Origin: an uncultured Lachnospiraceae bacterium
Lineage (GTDB): Bacteria; Bacillota; Clostridia; Lachnospirales; Lachnospiraceae
Length of the DNA stretch: 64,000 nt
Reading direction: 5' to 3'
Assembly: GCA_910580195.1 (NCBI GenBank)
Contig: CAJTWA010000012.1
Location: forward strand, 23,329-87,328
Of this stretch, positions 46,914 through 55,930 are shown piece by piece. Position 1 is the stretch's first letter, and each line of letters opens with the position of its first letter. The notes under the pieces were generated by a model that was given only the letters and a program-made list of their open reading frames with translations, was not told where the DNA came from and made no database searches. The position numbers and the translations under genes are program-made.

Positions 46914-48896
46914 TTACATTTCCTGTAAATTCTTTTTCAGCTCTATCATCTTGTCACGCAGCTCTGCCGCCGCTTCGAAGTTCAGCTCGGCCGCTGCCGC
47001 CTGCATCTTTTTCTGGATTTCCCCAATCAGCTTTTCCAGTTCCTTCTTGCTCATGGATTCTGGGTCTTTCTGGAACTGGTACTCTTCCTTTGCTACCTTC
47101 TTGGAAATGCTGATTAATTCCCGGACGGACTTCTTGATGGTTGCCGGGGTAATCCCATGTTCCTTGTTATATGCCTCCTGTATGCCGCGCCTGCGGTTGG
47201 TTTCCTCAATGGCAACCCGCATGGAATCGGTGATGGTGTCCGCATACATAATGACGTGGCCTTCGGAATTCCGGGCTGCCCGGCCAATGGTCTGGATGAG
47301 GGAGGTTTCTGAACGTAAGAACCCTTCCTTGTCTGCGTCCAAAATGGCAACCAGCGTAATTTCCGGGATGTCAAGGCCTTCCCGCAGCAAGTTGATGCCC
47401 ACCAGCACGTCAAATACGTCAAGGCGCAAATCCCGGATGATTTCTGCCCGTTCCAGCGTGTCAATGTCGGAGTGGAGGTATTTTACCCGGATGCCCACCT
47501 CCCGCATATAATCGGTCAAATCCTCTGCCATCCGCTTGGTAAGGGTAGTAATCAGCACCTTGTTCTTCTTTGCAATTTCTTTGTTGACTTCCCCAATCAA
47601 GTCGTCAATCTGCCCTTCCACCGGGCGCACATCCACCTCTGGGTCTAACAGCCCGGTGGGCCGGATAATCTGCTCCGCACGCAGCAATTCATGCTCCTTC
47701 TCATAGACATTCGGGGTGGCAGACACGAACAGCATCTGGTCTATCTTGCCCTCAAATTCTTCAAAATTCAGGGGGCGGTTATCCTTGGCGGAAGGCAGCC
47801 GGAACCCATAATCCACCAGCGTATTTTTCCGGGACTGGTCCCCTGCGTACATGCCGCGCACCTGCGGGATGGTAATGTGGGACTCGTCCACAATAATTAA
47901 GAATTCCTCTGGAAAATAATCCATCAGCGTATTGGGCGGGACACCTTCCGGCGCGCCTGCCAAATGCCGGGTATAATTTTCAATGCCGCTGCAAAAGCCT
48001 GTTTCCCGCAGCATTTCAATGTCAAAATTTGTACGCTCTGCAATCCGCTGGGCCTCTAATAGCTTGTCCTCCCCTTTAAAATAGCGTACCCGCTCTTCCA
48101 GCTCTTTTTCTATGGCAACGGCTGCCCGGTTAATCTGCTCTTGGGGCACCACATAGTGGGATGCCGGGAAAATGCTGATATGCTCCAGCCGGTTCTTTAC
48201 CTCGCCTGTTACCACGTCAATCTCTGTAATCCTGTCAATTTCATCCCCGAAAAATTCTACCCGGACAGCCGTTTCCCCGCGGTCCGCCGGGAAAATCTCC
48301 AGCACGTCCCCGCGGACCCGGAAGGTGCCCCGGTGGAAATCCATGTCATTGCGGGTATATTGGGTGTCGATTAATTTGCGGATTACCTCGTCCCTGTCCT
48401 TGCTCATCCCCGGGCGCAGGGATACCATCATTTTCTCGAAGTTCTCCGGCTCGCCTAGGCCGTAAATGCAGGATACGCTGGATATGATGATTACGTCCTT
48501 GCGCTCAATCAGGGCGGCGGTTGCGGAAAGCCTGAGCTTGTCTATCTCCTCATTGACGGAAGAGTCCTTGGCGATGTAGGTGTCGGAAGAGGGGACGTAG
48601 GCTTCGGGCTGGTAGTAGTCGTAGTAGGAGACAAAATACTCCACTGCGTTATCAGGGAACATCTCCTTGAACTCTCCGTACAACTGAGCAGCAAGCGTTT
48701 TATTATGTGCTATAACGAGAGTGGGTTTCTGTAATTCCTGAATAACATTCGCCATCGTAAATGTCTTGCCGGAACCTGTAACCCCTAGTAAAGTCTGGAA
48801 TTGGTTGCCCTCCTTGAAGCCTTTGACCAGCTCGGCAATGGCCTGCGGCTGGTCGCCTGTGGGCTTGTAGGGGGCCTTTAAAACAAATTTATTCAT
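46914..48896 (-). CDS. uvrB: Excinuclease ABC subunit B
   Basis: This 660-residue DEAD-like helicase of nucleotide excision repair has Walker A ([10 protein letters not shown]), the beta-hairpin region ([10 protein letters not shown]), DESH ([10 protein letters not shown]), motif VI (QTIGRAARN) and the C-terminal UVR domain that contacts UvrC ([20 protein letters not shown]). GGAGG lies before the ATG. The first 35 codons (48800-48874 region) are matched by a diverged 75-bp copy 10.2 kb away at 59016-59090, in the same orientation. Confidence 0.97.
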   Translation of the reverse strand: MNKFVLKAPYKPTGDQPQAIAELVKGFKEGNQFQTLLGVTGSGKTFTMANVIQELQKPTLVIAHNKTLAAQLYGEFKEMFPDNAVEYFVSYYDYYQPEAYVPSSDTYIAKDSSVNEEIDKLRLSATAALIERKDVIIISSVSCIYGLGEPENFEKMMVSLRPGMSKDRDEVIRKLIDTQYTRNDMDFHRGTFRVRGDVLEIFPADRGETAVRVEFFGDEIDRITEIDVVTGEVKNRLEHISIFPASHYVVPQEQINRAAVAIEKELEERVRYFKGEDKLLEAQRIAERTNFDIEMLRETGFCSGIENYTRHLAGAPEGVPPNTLMDYFPEEFLIIVDESHITIPQVRGMYAGDQSRKNTLVDYGFRLPSAKDNRPLNFEEFEGKIDQMLFVSATPNVYEKEHELLRAEQIIRPTGLLDPEVDVRPVEGQIDDLIGEVNKEIAKKNKVLITTLTKRMAEDLTDYMREVGIRVKYLHSDIDTLERAEIIRDLRLDVFDVLVGINLLREGLDIPEITLVAILDADKEGFLRSETSLIQTIGRAARNSEGHVIMYADTITDSMRVAIEETNRRRGIQEAYNKEHGITPATIKKSVRELISISKKVAKEEYQFQKDPESMSKKELEKLIGEIQKKMQAAAAELNFEAAAELRDKMIELKKNLQEM

Positions 48897-49138
48897 GGCA
48901 ATACCTCCGTTTTGTGACTTTTGATACGATTATTATCAGCCAACAGCCAATTTTATAATTCGTAATGAAATCCTCAAAATAACTGCCTTTCGGTATGCTT
49001 TTACGAATCCCGGAAGGCAAAAGTCACAAATTCGATTTTCTAGGACTAAATATCACTTGGCGGCATGAAACAGGATTCATGCGGTTACCTTGAACATTAT
49101 AACAAAAAACTTTTCAAATGTATATAGCTTGGAGCAAT

Positions 49139-49181
49139 AAAAAGGTACAAATGTTCGATTTTCCATTTTCTGCATTTGTAC
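49139..49181 (-). terminator. Terminator after the degenerate integrase genes
   Basis: Minus-strand GTACAAATG (49173-49181) and CATTTGTAC (49145-49153) form a 9-bp stem followed by CTTTTT. It lies 30 bp past the last integrase fragment. The 314-bp gap 48897-49210 otherwise contains a 12-bp inverted repeat (48912-48923 with 49018-49029) in the uvrB leader. Confidence 0.6.
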
Positions 49182-49210
49182 TTTATTATTGCCCCAAATC
49201 TTTTGCATCA

Positions 49211-50199
49211 TCAGGCTGCTCTTAAATATTCCTTAGCCAGAATTTCTATTTCTTCCATATCAGAATAATCGTAATACTCCCCTTTTCCACTCTTTGGCAT
49301 GGCAGCTTCGATAAATGGCTCTATTGCATACAGACAATCCTCAATAATTTCCTGAGTGTCGCCATATATATCCGCTGATATGATTTCCTTGGAATGTCCC
49401 AACATATGCGATATTCCCTTAATGTTAAAATCATTTTTCAGCAGGATTGTCGTGTATGTATTCCGAAGCTGGTGGAAATGGATGTCGGGCAGCCCCTGCG
49501 CCTCTAATAATTCCTTATAATATTTTTGATGGTAGCTTTTGCTTCTCGGATTCCCATAAGTCGAACAGCAGATATAATCCAGATCCCGGAACTCCCGTTT
49601 TCTGCGCCTGCGGTTTTTCTCATAAATCCGCCGCTGCTCCAATATGGCTTCAAAAACAAAATCCGGTAATCCTTCTTCTTGCCCTTTTTAGGGAGCATAA
49701 CCCCCTCTGCACAATTAACCGCTATGATGTTCTTAGCTTTTGCATATTCCATAGCCGTATTCATAACCGTTTTTACGCCTTGCCACATTTTCGGATTGAT
49801 CTGCGGCCGAATTATACAGTTTTCGGATATATCCCTGATTTAATGTAGACATATACATTTTTCCAATTCCCGGAGAAATATAGTTGTAAACCGAATTTTT
49901 ATAACTGTTATAAGTATTGTCTGCAATCCGCTTCCTCATGACGTCCTCAAGCCAGTATTCTATGAAATCGGCAACCTTAATCTTCCCATAGACAATATAT
50001 GTACCATGATGGAGCTGCCCAACCACTTCATCCCTGCCCACATTCGCTTCCTTTTTGGTTTTAAATCCAGCGTGCTGCTGTGTAACAGAAGTATTGTCCG
50101 CAAATTTCAAAACCACTCGAAACCCATATCCTTTTTTATCGTCGTAACAGAATATACTTTGTAATCCACATATTTTTTAAAATCAAACTTATTTTCCAT
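49211..50199 (-). pseudogene. Tyrosine recombinase (integrase) pseudogene A
   Basis: The start codon at 50199 (MENKFDFKKY, after GGAGGGGGG) opens a typical arm-binding domain, but the frame shifts near 50110. It continues from 50116 through GFKTKKEANVGRDEV and the core-binding part (DFIEYWLEDVM), shifts again near 49735, and resumes in the C-terminal catalytic part at 49642-49211 (HFHQLRNTYTTILL, MLGHSKEIISADIYGD). The stretch with the first catalytic Arg (G-L-R-x-G-E) is missing, and the usual HxLRHT reads HQLRNT. At least two frameshifts and one internal deletion make it inactive. It is nearest to uvrB, as an integrase next to an attachment site would be. Confidence 0.85.
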
Positions 50200-50711
50200 A
50201 CCCCCCTCCATTCCTGCCTTTTCCGGCGCAAATGTATCGTTCATGAAGGCGATAATCTTGTCCTTTTCATCCATAACATCACAATAATATTCATAAGTGG
50301 TATGAATGGAACTATGCCCCAACAATCCTGATATCTTAACTAATGGCACTCCGCTTTCAATCAAGATAGCCGCAAACATATGGCGTAACCCATGCACGGT
50401 AACTACTGGCAGTCCATTTCGGTTACAAAGCTTTGTTAATGCCTGATTAAAAGAACTTAATGAATGAGGCCTACCATTATCCCGGCAGCAGACATATCCA
50501 TTGTCCTTGTATTTTTCCCCTGCATATTCTTTATCAAGCTGAATTTTAGCCCTAGAATTTCACCTTTTCTCAATCCACAAAACAACCCTAACTGGATTTC
50601 CAGATACCATGCGCTTTTTGCCCCCGCTTCTAACAGCAATTTTATTTTTTCTTTGCTAAGCGCACGGATTTTAGGCTTTTTCACGCTGTTTATCTCTGAA
50701 ACGGTTTTCAT
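50200..50711 (-). pseudogene. Tyrosine recombinase pseudogene B (catalytic pieces)
   Basis: The segment 50711-50457 holds the start of the catalytic domain with its Arg (LSKEKIKLLLEAGAKSAW, GLFCGLRKGEILGLKF). After a frameshift and a deletion, 50440-50200 reads HGLRHMFAAILIESG, KISGLLGHSSIHTTYEYYCD, with box II and the catalytic Tyr. The middle of the catalytic domain is lost. The family is the Clostridia integrase type with N-terminal SWYHRTKELTDD, and that N-terminal piece lies in the chimeric gene upstream. Its last codons run in frame into the start of pseudogene A. Confidence 0.82.
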
Positions 50712-51117
50712 ATTCCCAATAGCTTTCTTCTGCTTCTTCTGGCGTCTGAAAACCTCCTTTTTTGCTATATTTCACAGTCATATCATCCGTCAATTCTTTT
50801 GTACGGTGATACCATGAATAATTTTCAAAAATCTTTTTCAGCACGACTTCCTCTATGCCCTCCGGCTTTTCTACTGCCCTCACATTCAAAGTTGCTTCCC
50901 ATACCTCGGACTGCTCGATATGCCTGTCCACCACGTTGAGATACACCAGATCGCTTAATTCAAAGGAATCAAACGTGTCATACAGCACCTTGCTGATTTC
51001 AAGTTTATGTAAAACACCTTGTCCATCTATAAACGAAACGTAATATTGGCCGTCTTTCTCGAATATCGTATAAGGATTGTATTTATCCTTCCTTCTTTTT
51101 GGGCGGTTACCCTCCAT
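50671..51117 (-). CDS. Chimera: sigma-70-like N-terminus joined to integrase N-terminus
   Basis: This open frame of 148 residues starts at an ATG with GGAGG 7 bases upstream. Residues 1 to about 93 resemble the element-borne sigma-factor-like family (KYNPYTIFEKDGQYYVSFID, DVDRHIEQSE-type motif as VVDRHIEQSEVWEATLN, KPEGIEEVVLKKI). At that point, where the sigma-4 DNA-binding helix would begin, the sequence switches to an integrase arm-binding domain (SWYHRTKELTDDMTVKYSKK, TPEEAEESY). The fusion is in frame and looks like a deletion junction inside a former conjugative element. Whether the hybrid is made or does anything is unknown. Confidence 0.6.
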   Translation of the reverse strand: MEGNRPKRRKDKYNPYTIFEKDGQYYVSFIDGQGVLHKLEISKVLYDTFDSFELSDLVYLNVVDRHIEQSEVWEATLNVRAVEKPEGIEEVVLKKIFENYSWYHRTKELTDDMTVKYSKKGGFQTPEEAEESYWEYENRFRDKQREKA

Positions 51118-51210
51118 GTCCTTTCCTCCAATCTGAATTTTTTTGTTGAAAATCCAGATTGGCAGGCGGAGAACGACCGCCACGAAACGACAAATATCGC
51201 TTTAATAAGA

Positions 51211-51404
51211 CAAGAAAGCTATGGATCGCCATCAGAACCGTATACCACCAATTAGGAAATCCAAGGAATATCGTGTCATACTGCTCCATATTCTCAACAT
51301 GGCTTACTAATTCCGGACGTGCATTTTCTGCCTTTTCGTCAGCAGCCCGGTCAAGACATTCGTCATAATCGCTGGAATAAGGCTCTTTTACAATAGTTGT
51401 GTTT
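51211..51404 (-). pseudogene. Flavodoxin fragment
   Basis: The minus strand reads TIVKEPYSSDYDECLDRAAD, then ARPELVSHVENMEQYDTIFL and GFPNWWYTVLMAIHSFL, the middle of a flavodoxin closely similar to the two complete lipoprotein copies at 54.4-56.6 kb. The N-terminal FMN loop is missing: the fragment begins within the last codons of the DUF4405-like gene. The C-terminal half is replaced by unrelated sequence before the sigma/integrase chimera. Deletions on both sides have cut it down. Confidence 0.75.
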
Positions 51405-52089
51405 CCTTTCTCTTTACTTTAAATCTCCTGAAAATCTTCCCCAAATAGTGAGCGGCAAAAATACAGGTTCCCATCAATGCTGAATAATCCAGATAAAAGC
51501 GTACTTTTGGCTCCTCATAATCCATAAAAACAAATTCATTTTTAAGCAGCATATAAGGTAAAAAATCTCTCTGGCTAAAAACAATTGCCCCATATATTGC
51601 AATGGACAGTCCTGCTACGAAACAAAAAAGATTTATGAATCGGAAATGCGCTATTGCGCTGTCTTCCCTTTTTATCAATCCCAATACCATATTCCAATGC
51701 AGCCCCAAATGAAGGCTCATCAAAAGAAACCCCCAGTAAGAGCCTAAAATATGTAATTTTCTCGCCAAAGCCATTCCGCCATTGATTGGCAGGAATGCAA
51801 AAACATATCTGGATAATACAATTCCGCTATACATCATAGCAGCCATAGATAAAAGTGTCAGCATATCCACAATAACCTGAAATATCCGCATAGGTGTATA
51901 TTTGCCTTTAAAAAGGCTTCTGTACCAGCGAAAATTCAATATCTGGTGGGCAATGAATAACACAAACATTCCTGCGCCAGCCCACTCATGAAACTGCTCT
52001 CCCCAAAACTGATACCCCATTAGAAAAAGCAATGCGGCTGTCATTAGCACATCGACTGTCCTTTTTATAATTCTTTTTGCCTTCATCAT
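51388..52089 (-). CDS. DUF4405-like cytochrome-b-type membrane protein
   Basis: In this 233-residue protein five or six hydrophobic helices carry regularly placed His residues (FHEWAG, FIAHQILNF, LHILGSYWGFLLMSLHLGLHW). The pattern resembles DUF4405/cytochrome b561-type proteins that hold heme in the membrane and pass electrons. The ATG at 52089 lies 9 bases after AAGGAAG. It is the last intact gene of the redox operon (15 bp after the cupin gene), where it could link flavodoxins and reductases to a membrane donor; that is inference. Confidence 0.7.
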   Translation of the reverse strand: MMKAKRIIKRTVDVLMTAALLFLMGYQFWGEQFHEWAGAGMFVLFIAHQILNFRWYRSLFKGKYTPMRIFQVIVDMLTLLSMAAMMYSGIVLSRYVFAFLPINGGMALARKLHILGSYWGFLLMSLHLGLHWNMVLGLIKREDSAIAHFRFINLFCFVAGLSIAIYGAIVFSQRDFLPYMLLKNEFVFMDYEEPKVRFYLDYSALMGTCIFAAHYLGKIFRRFKVKRKETQLL

Positions 52090-52103
52090 GCCCACCCGCT
52101 TCC

Positions 52104-52856
52104 TTATTTCAGACAATTATAAATATCATCATCTACTGCTTCCTGCCATTCATTAGAAGTATCCGTGCCGGGAACCTCAATAGCCAGATGCGAAAACCAA
52201 CTGTCCTTGGCTGCACCATGCCAGTGTTTCACTCCTGCCGGGATGTTCACCACATCGCCGGGATTCATCTGTTGTGCTTCCTTCCCCCATTCCTGATAAT
52301 ACCCCCGGCCTCCTACACAAATTAAAATCTGACCGCCTCCGGAAGCCGCATGATGCGTATGCCAGTTATTACGGCATCCCGGTTCAAAAGTGACATTAAA
52401 TATCCCTACCTGTTCACTGGAAACCGGAGCCAGATAGCTTTGACCGATAAAATATTGTGCAAAGCCGTCATTGGGTTTTCCAATCGGAAACAGCATATTC
52501 TTCTCATGCATGGCTTTCGCATTTTCTGCATTTTCATCTTCTGCCCAGACCTGTACAGCCATACGAAATGCCGCCCATGCTTTCGGCCAGCCTGCATAAA
52601 ATGCCGCATGTGTCAAAATCTCCGCAATTTCTTCTTTTGTAATCCCATTATCCTTTGCACTCATTAAATGATACTGGAACGATGAGTCTACTAATCCCTG
52701 CGCCATTAAGGATACCACCGTCACAAGGGAACGGTCTCTTAATGAAAGTTTATCCTCCCTGTTCCATACCTCTCCAAATAACACATCATCATTTAACTGT
52801 GCAAATTTGGGGGCAAATGCTCCAAGCTGCTCCCTGCCTGCCGTCTGTTTTACCAT
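52104..52856 (-). CDS. Carboxymuconolactone decarboxylase-like/cupin fusion protein
   Basis: The product (250 residues) has an N-terminal AhpD/CMD-type helical domain (DRSLVTVVSLMAQGL, ITKEEIAEILTHAAFYAGWPKAW) and, from about 135, a cupin with metal-ligand His residues (NNWHTHHAASGGGQILICVGG, PAGVKHWHGAA). The usual CxxC of AhpD is not present, so peroxidase activity of that kind is unlikely. Such fusions recur beside flavodoxins and aldo/keto reductases in gut Clostridia. AAGGAGGG precedes the ATG. It belongs to the run starting at 56644. Confidence 0.85.
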   Translation of the reverse strand: MVKQTAGREQLGAFAPKFAQLNDDVLFGEVWNREDKLSLRDRSLVTVVSLMAQGLVDSSFQYHLMSAKDNGITKEEIAEILTHAAFYAGWPKAWAAFRMAVQVWAEDENAENAKAMHEKNMLFPIGKPNDGFAQYFIGQSYLAPVSSEQVGIFNVTFEPGCRNNWHTHHAASGGGQILICVGGRGYYQEWGKEAQQMNPGDVVNIPAGVKHWHGAAKDSWFSHLAIEVPGTDTSNEWQEAVDDDIYNCLK

Positions 52857-52872
52857 TGAATTTCCCTCCTTA

Positions 52873-53349
52873 TCATTCAAAATCATCTACCCACTGCTTC
52901 AGTTCCGAAGCGGCAATTCTGCCGTTCAGGATTTTTCCCGCTTTTACTGTTGCGGCAGGAATTACTTCCTGCAAGGTTTCTGCCGTTGTCCCAAGCCCGC
53001 TTCCGCCGGATGTGGCAAATGGCACAACGATTTTTCCGCTGAAATCATAAGCTTCAAGGAATGTCTTAATAATCGTCGGAACCGTGTACCACCATACCGG
53101 AAATCCCACAAAAATCACGTCATGCCCATCTATGTCCGCTTCCATATCCGCAAGTGCCGGACGTGAAGACGGATCATTCATTTCCACGCTGCTACGGCTC
53201 TTTTTATTCATCCAGTCTAAATCTTCCCTTGTATATGGAATCTTTGGTTTAATCTCATAAATATCTGCGCCTGCTGCCTCTGCCAACGCTTTCGCCACTT
53301 TTGCAGTGATACCGCTTGCACTAAAATAAGCCACTAATTTTCTTTCCAT
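52873..53349 (-). CDS. Flavodoxin
   Basis: This 158-residue cytoplasmic protein has the FMN phosphate loop (YFSASGITAKVAKAL), the GFPVWWYTVP isoalloxazine-binding loop and PFATSGGSGLGTT, as in the flavodoxin_4 family. It carries electrons between a reductase and unknown partners. AGGAGG precedes the ATG. The cupin gene starts 17 bp after its stop and the aldo/keto reductase gene ends 12 bp before its start. Confidence 0.93.
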   Translation of the reverse strand: MERKLVAYFSASGITAKVAKALAEAAGADIYEIKPKIPYTREDLDWMNKKSRSSVEMNDPSSRPALADMEADIDGHDVIFVGFPVWWYTVPTIIKTFLEAYDFSGKIVVPFATSGGSGLGTTAETLQEVIPAATVKAGKILNGRIAASELKQWVDDFE

Positions 53350-53361
53350 AGATAATTCCTC

Positions 53362-54399
53362 CTAAAACTTCTGGTTTCCAGTAGACCAGACATGTTTTTC
53401 CTTTGCCGCCGAAACCGTATTCTGTGCCATAACCCCCACTAATGAGTGCGGCACATATCCTTCCTCCAAATATTCCATTTCCTCTTCCGACAAAATGAAA
53501 TCCACTGCTTTTACAGCTCCTTCAATATGATGCAGTTTTGTTGCTCCCACAACCGGAGACGTTACTTTTGCCAAAAGCCATGCCAAAGAAATCTCTGTCA
53601 TAGACACGCCATGTTTCTCTGCAAGCTCTGCCACACGTTCAATCACAACTCTATCCTGTTTTGCTGTCGCATCGTACTTGAATTTTGCATAACTGTCCTC
53701 TTCCAGACGCTTTGACGTCTCACCGGGCTTTTTCGCAAGCCTGCCCCCTGCCAACGCACTGTATGGCGTCATGGCAATGTTATCTTCTGCACACAGCTTT
53801 GCCATCTCCCGTTCTTCTTCACGGAAAATCAGATTATAATGCCCCTGCACGGAAACAAACTTTGCAAATCCCTCCTTTTCTGCCAGTGCGTTCGCTTTTG
53901 CAAGCTGCCACGCAAAGCAGTTGGATATACCTATATATCTTGCTTTCCCTGCTTGGACAACTTTATCTAAGCCCTCCATGATGTCATAAAGCGGCGTCCC
54001 ATAATCCCACATATGGTAAATATACAAATCTACATAATCCATCCCAAGATTCGCAAGGCTTTTGTTTATCATACGTTCTATATGCTGCTGTCCCGTAATT
54101 CCTGCCGCTATATCTTCTTGTGTACGGGGCAAAAACTTTGTAGCCACTACCACTTCATCCCGCTTTGCAAAATCCCATAATGCTTTGCCCACATACTGCT
54201 CGCTTGTCCCGCTCTGGTATCCTATCGCAGTATCAAAAAAATTAACCCCTAATTCCAGTCCCCGTTTTACAATCTCACGGGAGTGTTCCTCATCTACCGT
54301 CCATGAATGCTGCCCGTTTGACGCATCGCCAAATCCCATGCATCCCATGCAGATACGGGATACATTCAAATCTGAATTCCCAAGCTTTGTATATTTCAT
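53362..54399 (-). CDS. Aldo/keto reductase
   Basis: The 345-residue (alpha/beta)8 NADPH-dependent oxidoreductase has the catalytic tetrad in place: Asp and Tyr in FFDTAIGYQSGTSE, a Lys in VVATKFLP and a His in YIYHMWD. VGATKLHHIEGAVKA near the end fits the coenzyme-binding loop. GAKARYIGIS-type motif appears as GKARYIGISNC. The substrate is unknown. It is in the redox operon between the formylglycine-enzyme-like/flavodoxin lipoprotein and the cytoplasmic flavodoxin; AAGGAG lies before the ATG. Confidence 0.93.
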   Translation of the reverse strand: MKYTKLGNSDLNVSRICMGCMGFGDASNGQHSWTVDEEHSREIVKRGLELGVNFFDTAIGYQSGTSEQYVGKALWDFAKRDEVVVATKFLPRTQEDIAAGITGQQHIERMINKSLANLGMDYVDLYIYHMWDYGTPLYDIMEGLDKVVQAGKARYIGISNCFAWQLAKANALAEKEGFAKFVSVQGHYNLIFREEEREMAKLCAEDNIAMTPYSALAGGRLAKKPGETSKRLEEDSYAKFKYDATAKQDRVVIERVAELAEKHGVSMTEISLAWLLAKVTSPVVGATKLHHIEGAVKAVDFILSEEEMEYLEEGYVPHSLVGVMAQNTVSAAKEKHVWSTGNQKF

Positions 54400-54417
54400 A
54401 TGCTTCTCCTTCTCTTT

Positions 54418-55917
54418 CTATTGCCCATCAGCTTCTTTTATCCCGTTGCTTTCCAACCACCCTGCTATATCCTCCGGAAGGCTTTCTCCTCCAGAATAGT
54501 GAATAGAAAGACCTTCACCCATTGTGGCATCCGGCGCCAGCTTTGCAATCGCTGTAAGGCTCTGCCCAAATCGTCCCCCGCCATGACTGCAAAATGGAAT
54601 AATTGTTTTCCCTGTAAAATCATATTCTTCAAGAAATGACGCAATCGGCATAGGGATGGACGCCCACCAATTTGGGTAACCAAGCAGAATCGTGCCATAC
54701 TGCTCCATATTGTCAATATGCTCTGCAAGCTCAGGACGTGCCTGCTCATTCTGATCCCTCTGTGCTTCATCCAAAACCGTATTATAATCATCCGAATAAG
54801 GATTTACCAAAGTAATCTCAAAAATATCCGCCCCTGTCTGCTGCCGAATTTCTTCTGCAATCCCTCTCGTATTGCCTCCCCAAGAAAAATACGCAATCAA
54901 TACCGTCCCTGCACTTTCCTTATCTTGCTTTGATGAATCATAGCCAGCTATGCTTCCTACGCCGTCAACTGCATTTCTGACAAGCCGGATACCTATATTA
55001 AAACTGCCCTTGTCCTGGTCCATCATAGCACGGTAAGCAGAACGCATATTCTTTGCAAAATCATTCCATCCTCCTCCACGATATACACGGCGTGTTCCCA
55101 AAGCCGCCCCCACCGGATCAGTCTGTTCCTCATCCGGATATTGGGCATAAATATCCCATGTCCACTCACCGACATTTCCATGCATATCATAAAGGTTAAA
55201 AGAATTTGCTGAAAAACTTCCCACTTCAACAGTGGTCTGCCTATACTCACCGGGTTTTATCTCTAAATTCCCCTGTGAAAAATAATTATCTTCAATCATA
55301 TACGGATAATGGCCATAATAATTGGCTTCTTCCGCACTTGGGGAGTTCTCCATATAAAATGGGGTTGTTGTACCTGCACGGCAGGCATATTCCCACTCCG
55401 CTTCTGTTGGCAAACGGTATCCATTTGCACTGCGCTCCCAACTGACATTCTGCCCATCAATGGTATAAACAGGCGTCAGTCCTTCCCTCCCACTTCGGGC
55501 ATTGCAGTAAGCCACTGCATCCAGCCATGAAACATTTTCCACTGGCAGGTTTTCTCCGGAAAAATTGCTCGGATTGCTATTCATCACCGCCTGATACTCT
55601 GCCTGCGTCACTTCATACTGTGACATGTAAAAGTCGCTGACAGTTACCGTGTGCTGCTTTTCATCATCACTTCTCCACGCCTCGCTCTCAGGGCTTCCCA
55701 TCTGAAAAACACCGCCAGAAATATAAACGAATCCCTCCGGCACTGATTCCTCCGGCATCTGTACGGCAATATTTTCCGTCTCTTCCTCTCCATCTTCCGT
55801 ATTTTCTATCTGCTCAGCCGATGTGCTGTCCTGTTGTCCTGTTTCCCCTGTCTGTCCACAAGCTGTAAATGAAAGCAATACGCACGTTATCAAAATATAG
55901 GTAAACGCTCTTTTCAT
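54418..55917 (-). CDS. Lipoprotein with formylglycine-generating-enzyme-like domain fused to flavodoxin
   Basis: In this 499-residue protein a lipoprotein signal (LLSFTACG, Cys at about 20) and an acidic linker lead to an FGE-sulfatase (SUMF1) domain at about 60-315 (GFVYISGGVFQMGS, YEVTQAEYQAVMNSNPS, YRLPTEAEWEYACRAGT, MHGNVGEWTWD, RVYRGGGWND). A complete flavodoxin domain follows (about 335-495, LIAYFSWGGNTRGIAEEI, GYPNWWASIP, PFCSHGGGRFGQS). The paired active-site Cys of true formylglycine enzymes were not seen near the C-terminal end of the domain, so it is probably a binding module. Both domains should be outside the membrane, which is unusual for flavodoxin. The ATG at 55917 is 13 bp after the previous flavodoxin lipoprotein gene. 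Confidence 0.85.
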   Translation of the reverse strand: MKRAFTYILITCVLLSFTACGQTGETGQQDSTSAEQIENTEDGEEETENIAVQMPEESVPEGFVYISGGVFQMGSPESEAWRSDDEKQHTVTVSDFYMSQYEVTQAEYQAVMNSNPSNFSGENLPVENVSWLDAVAYCNARSGREGLTPVYTIDGQNVSWERSANGYRLPTEAEWEYACRAGTTTPFYMENSPSAEEANYYGHYPYMIEDNYFSQGNLEIKPGEYRQTTVEVGSFSANSFNLYDMHGNVGEWTWDIYAQYPDEEQTDPVGAALGTRRVYRGGGWNDFAKNMRSAYRAMMDQDKGSFNIGIRLVRNAVDGVGSIAGYDSSKQDKESAGTVLIAYFSWGGNTRGIAEEIRQQTGADIFEITLVNPYSDDYNTVLDEAQRDQNEQARPELAEHIDNMEQYGTILLGYPNWWASIPMPIASFLEEYDFTGKTIIPFCSHGGGRFGQSLTAIAKLAPDATMGEGLSIHYSGGESLPEDIAGWLESNGIKEADGQ

Positions 55918-55930
55918 TCCGTACCCCCAT

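Noticed and set aside
49144..49157. LexA/SOS box (CGAACATTTGTACC) near uvrB
   Set aside because: The second half does not match GTTCG and the sequence is part of the terminator stem of the integrase remnants.
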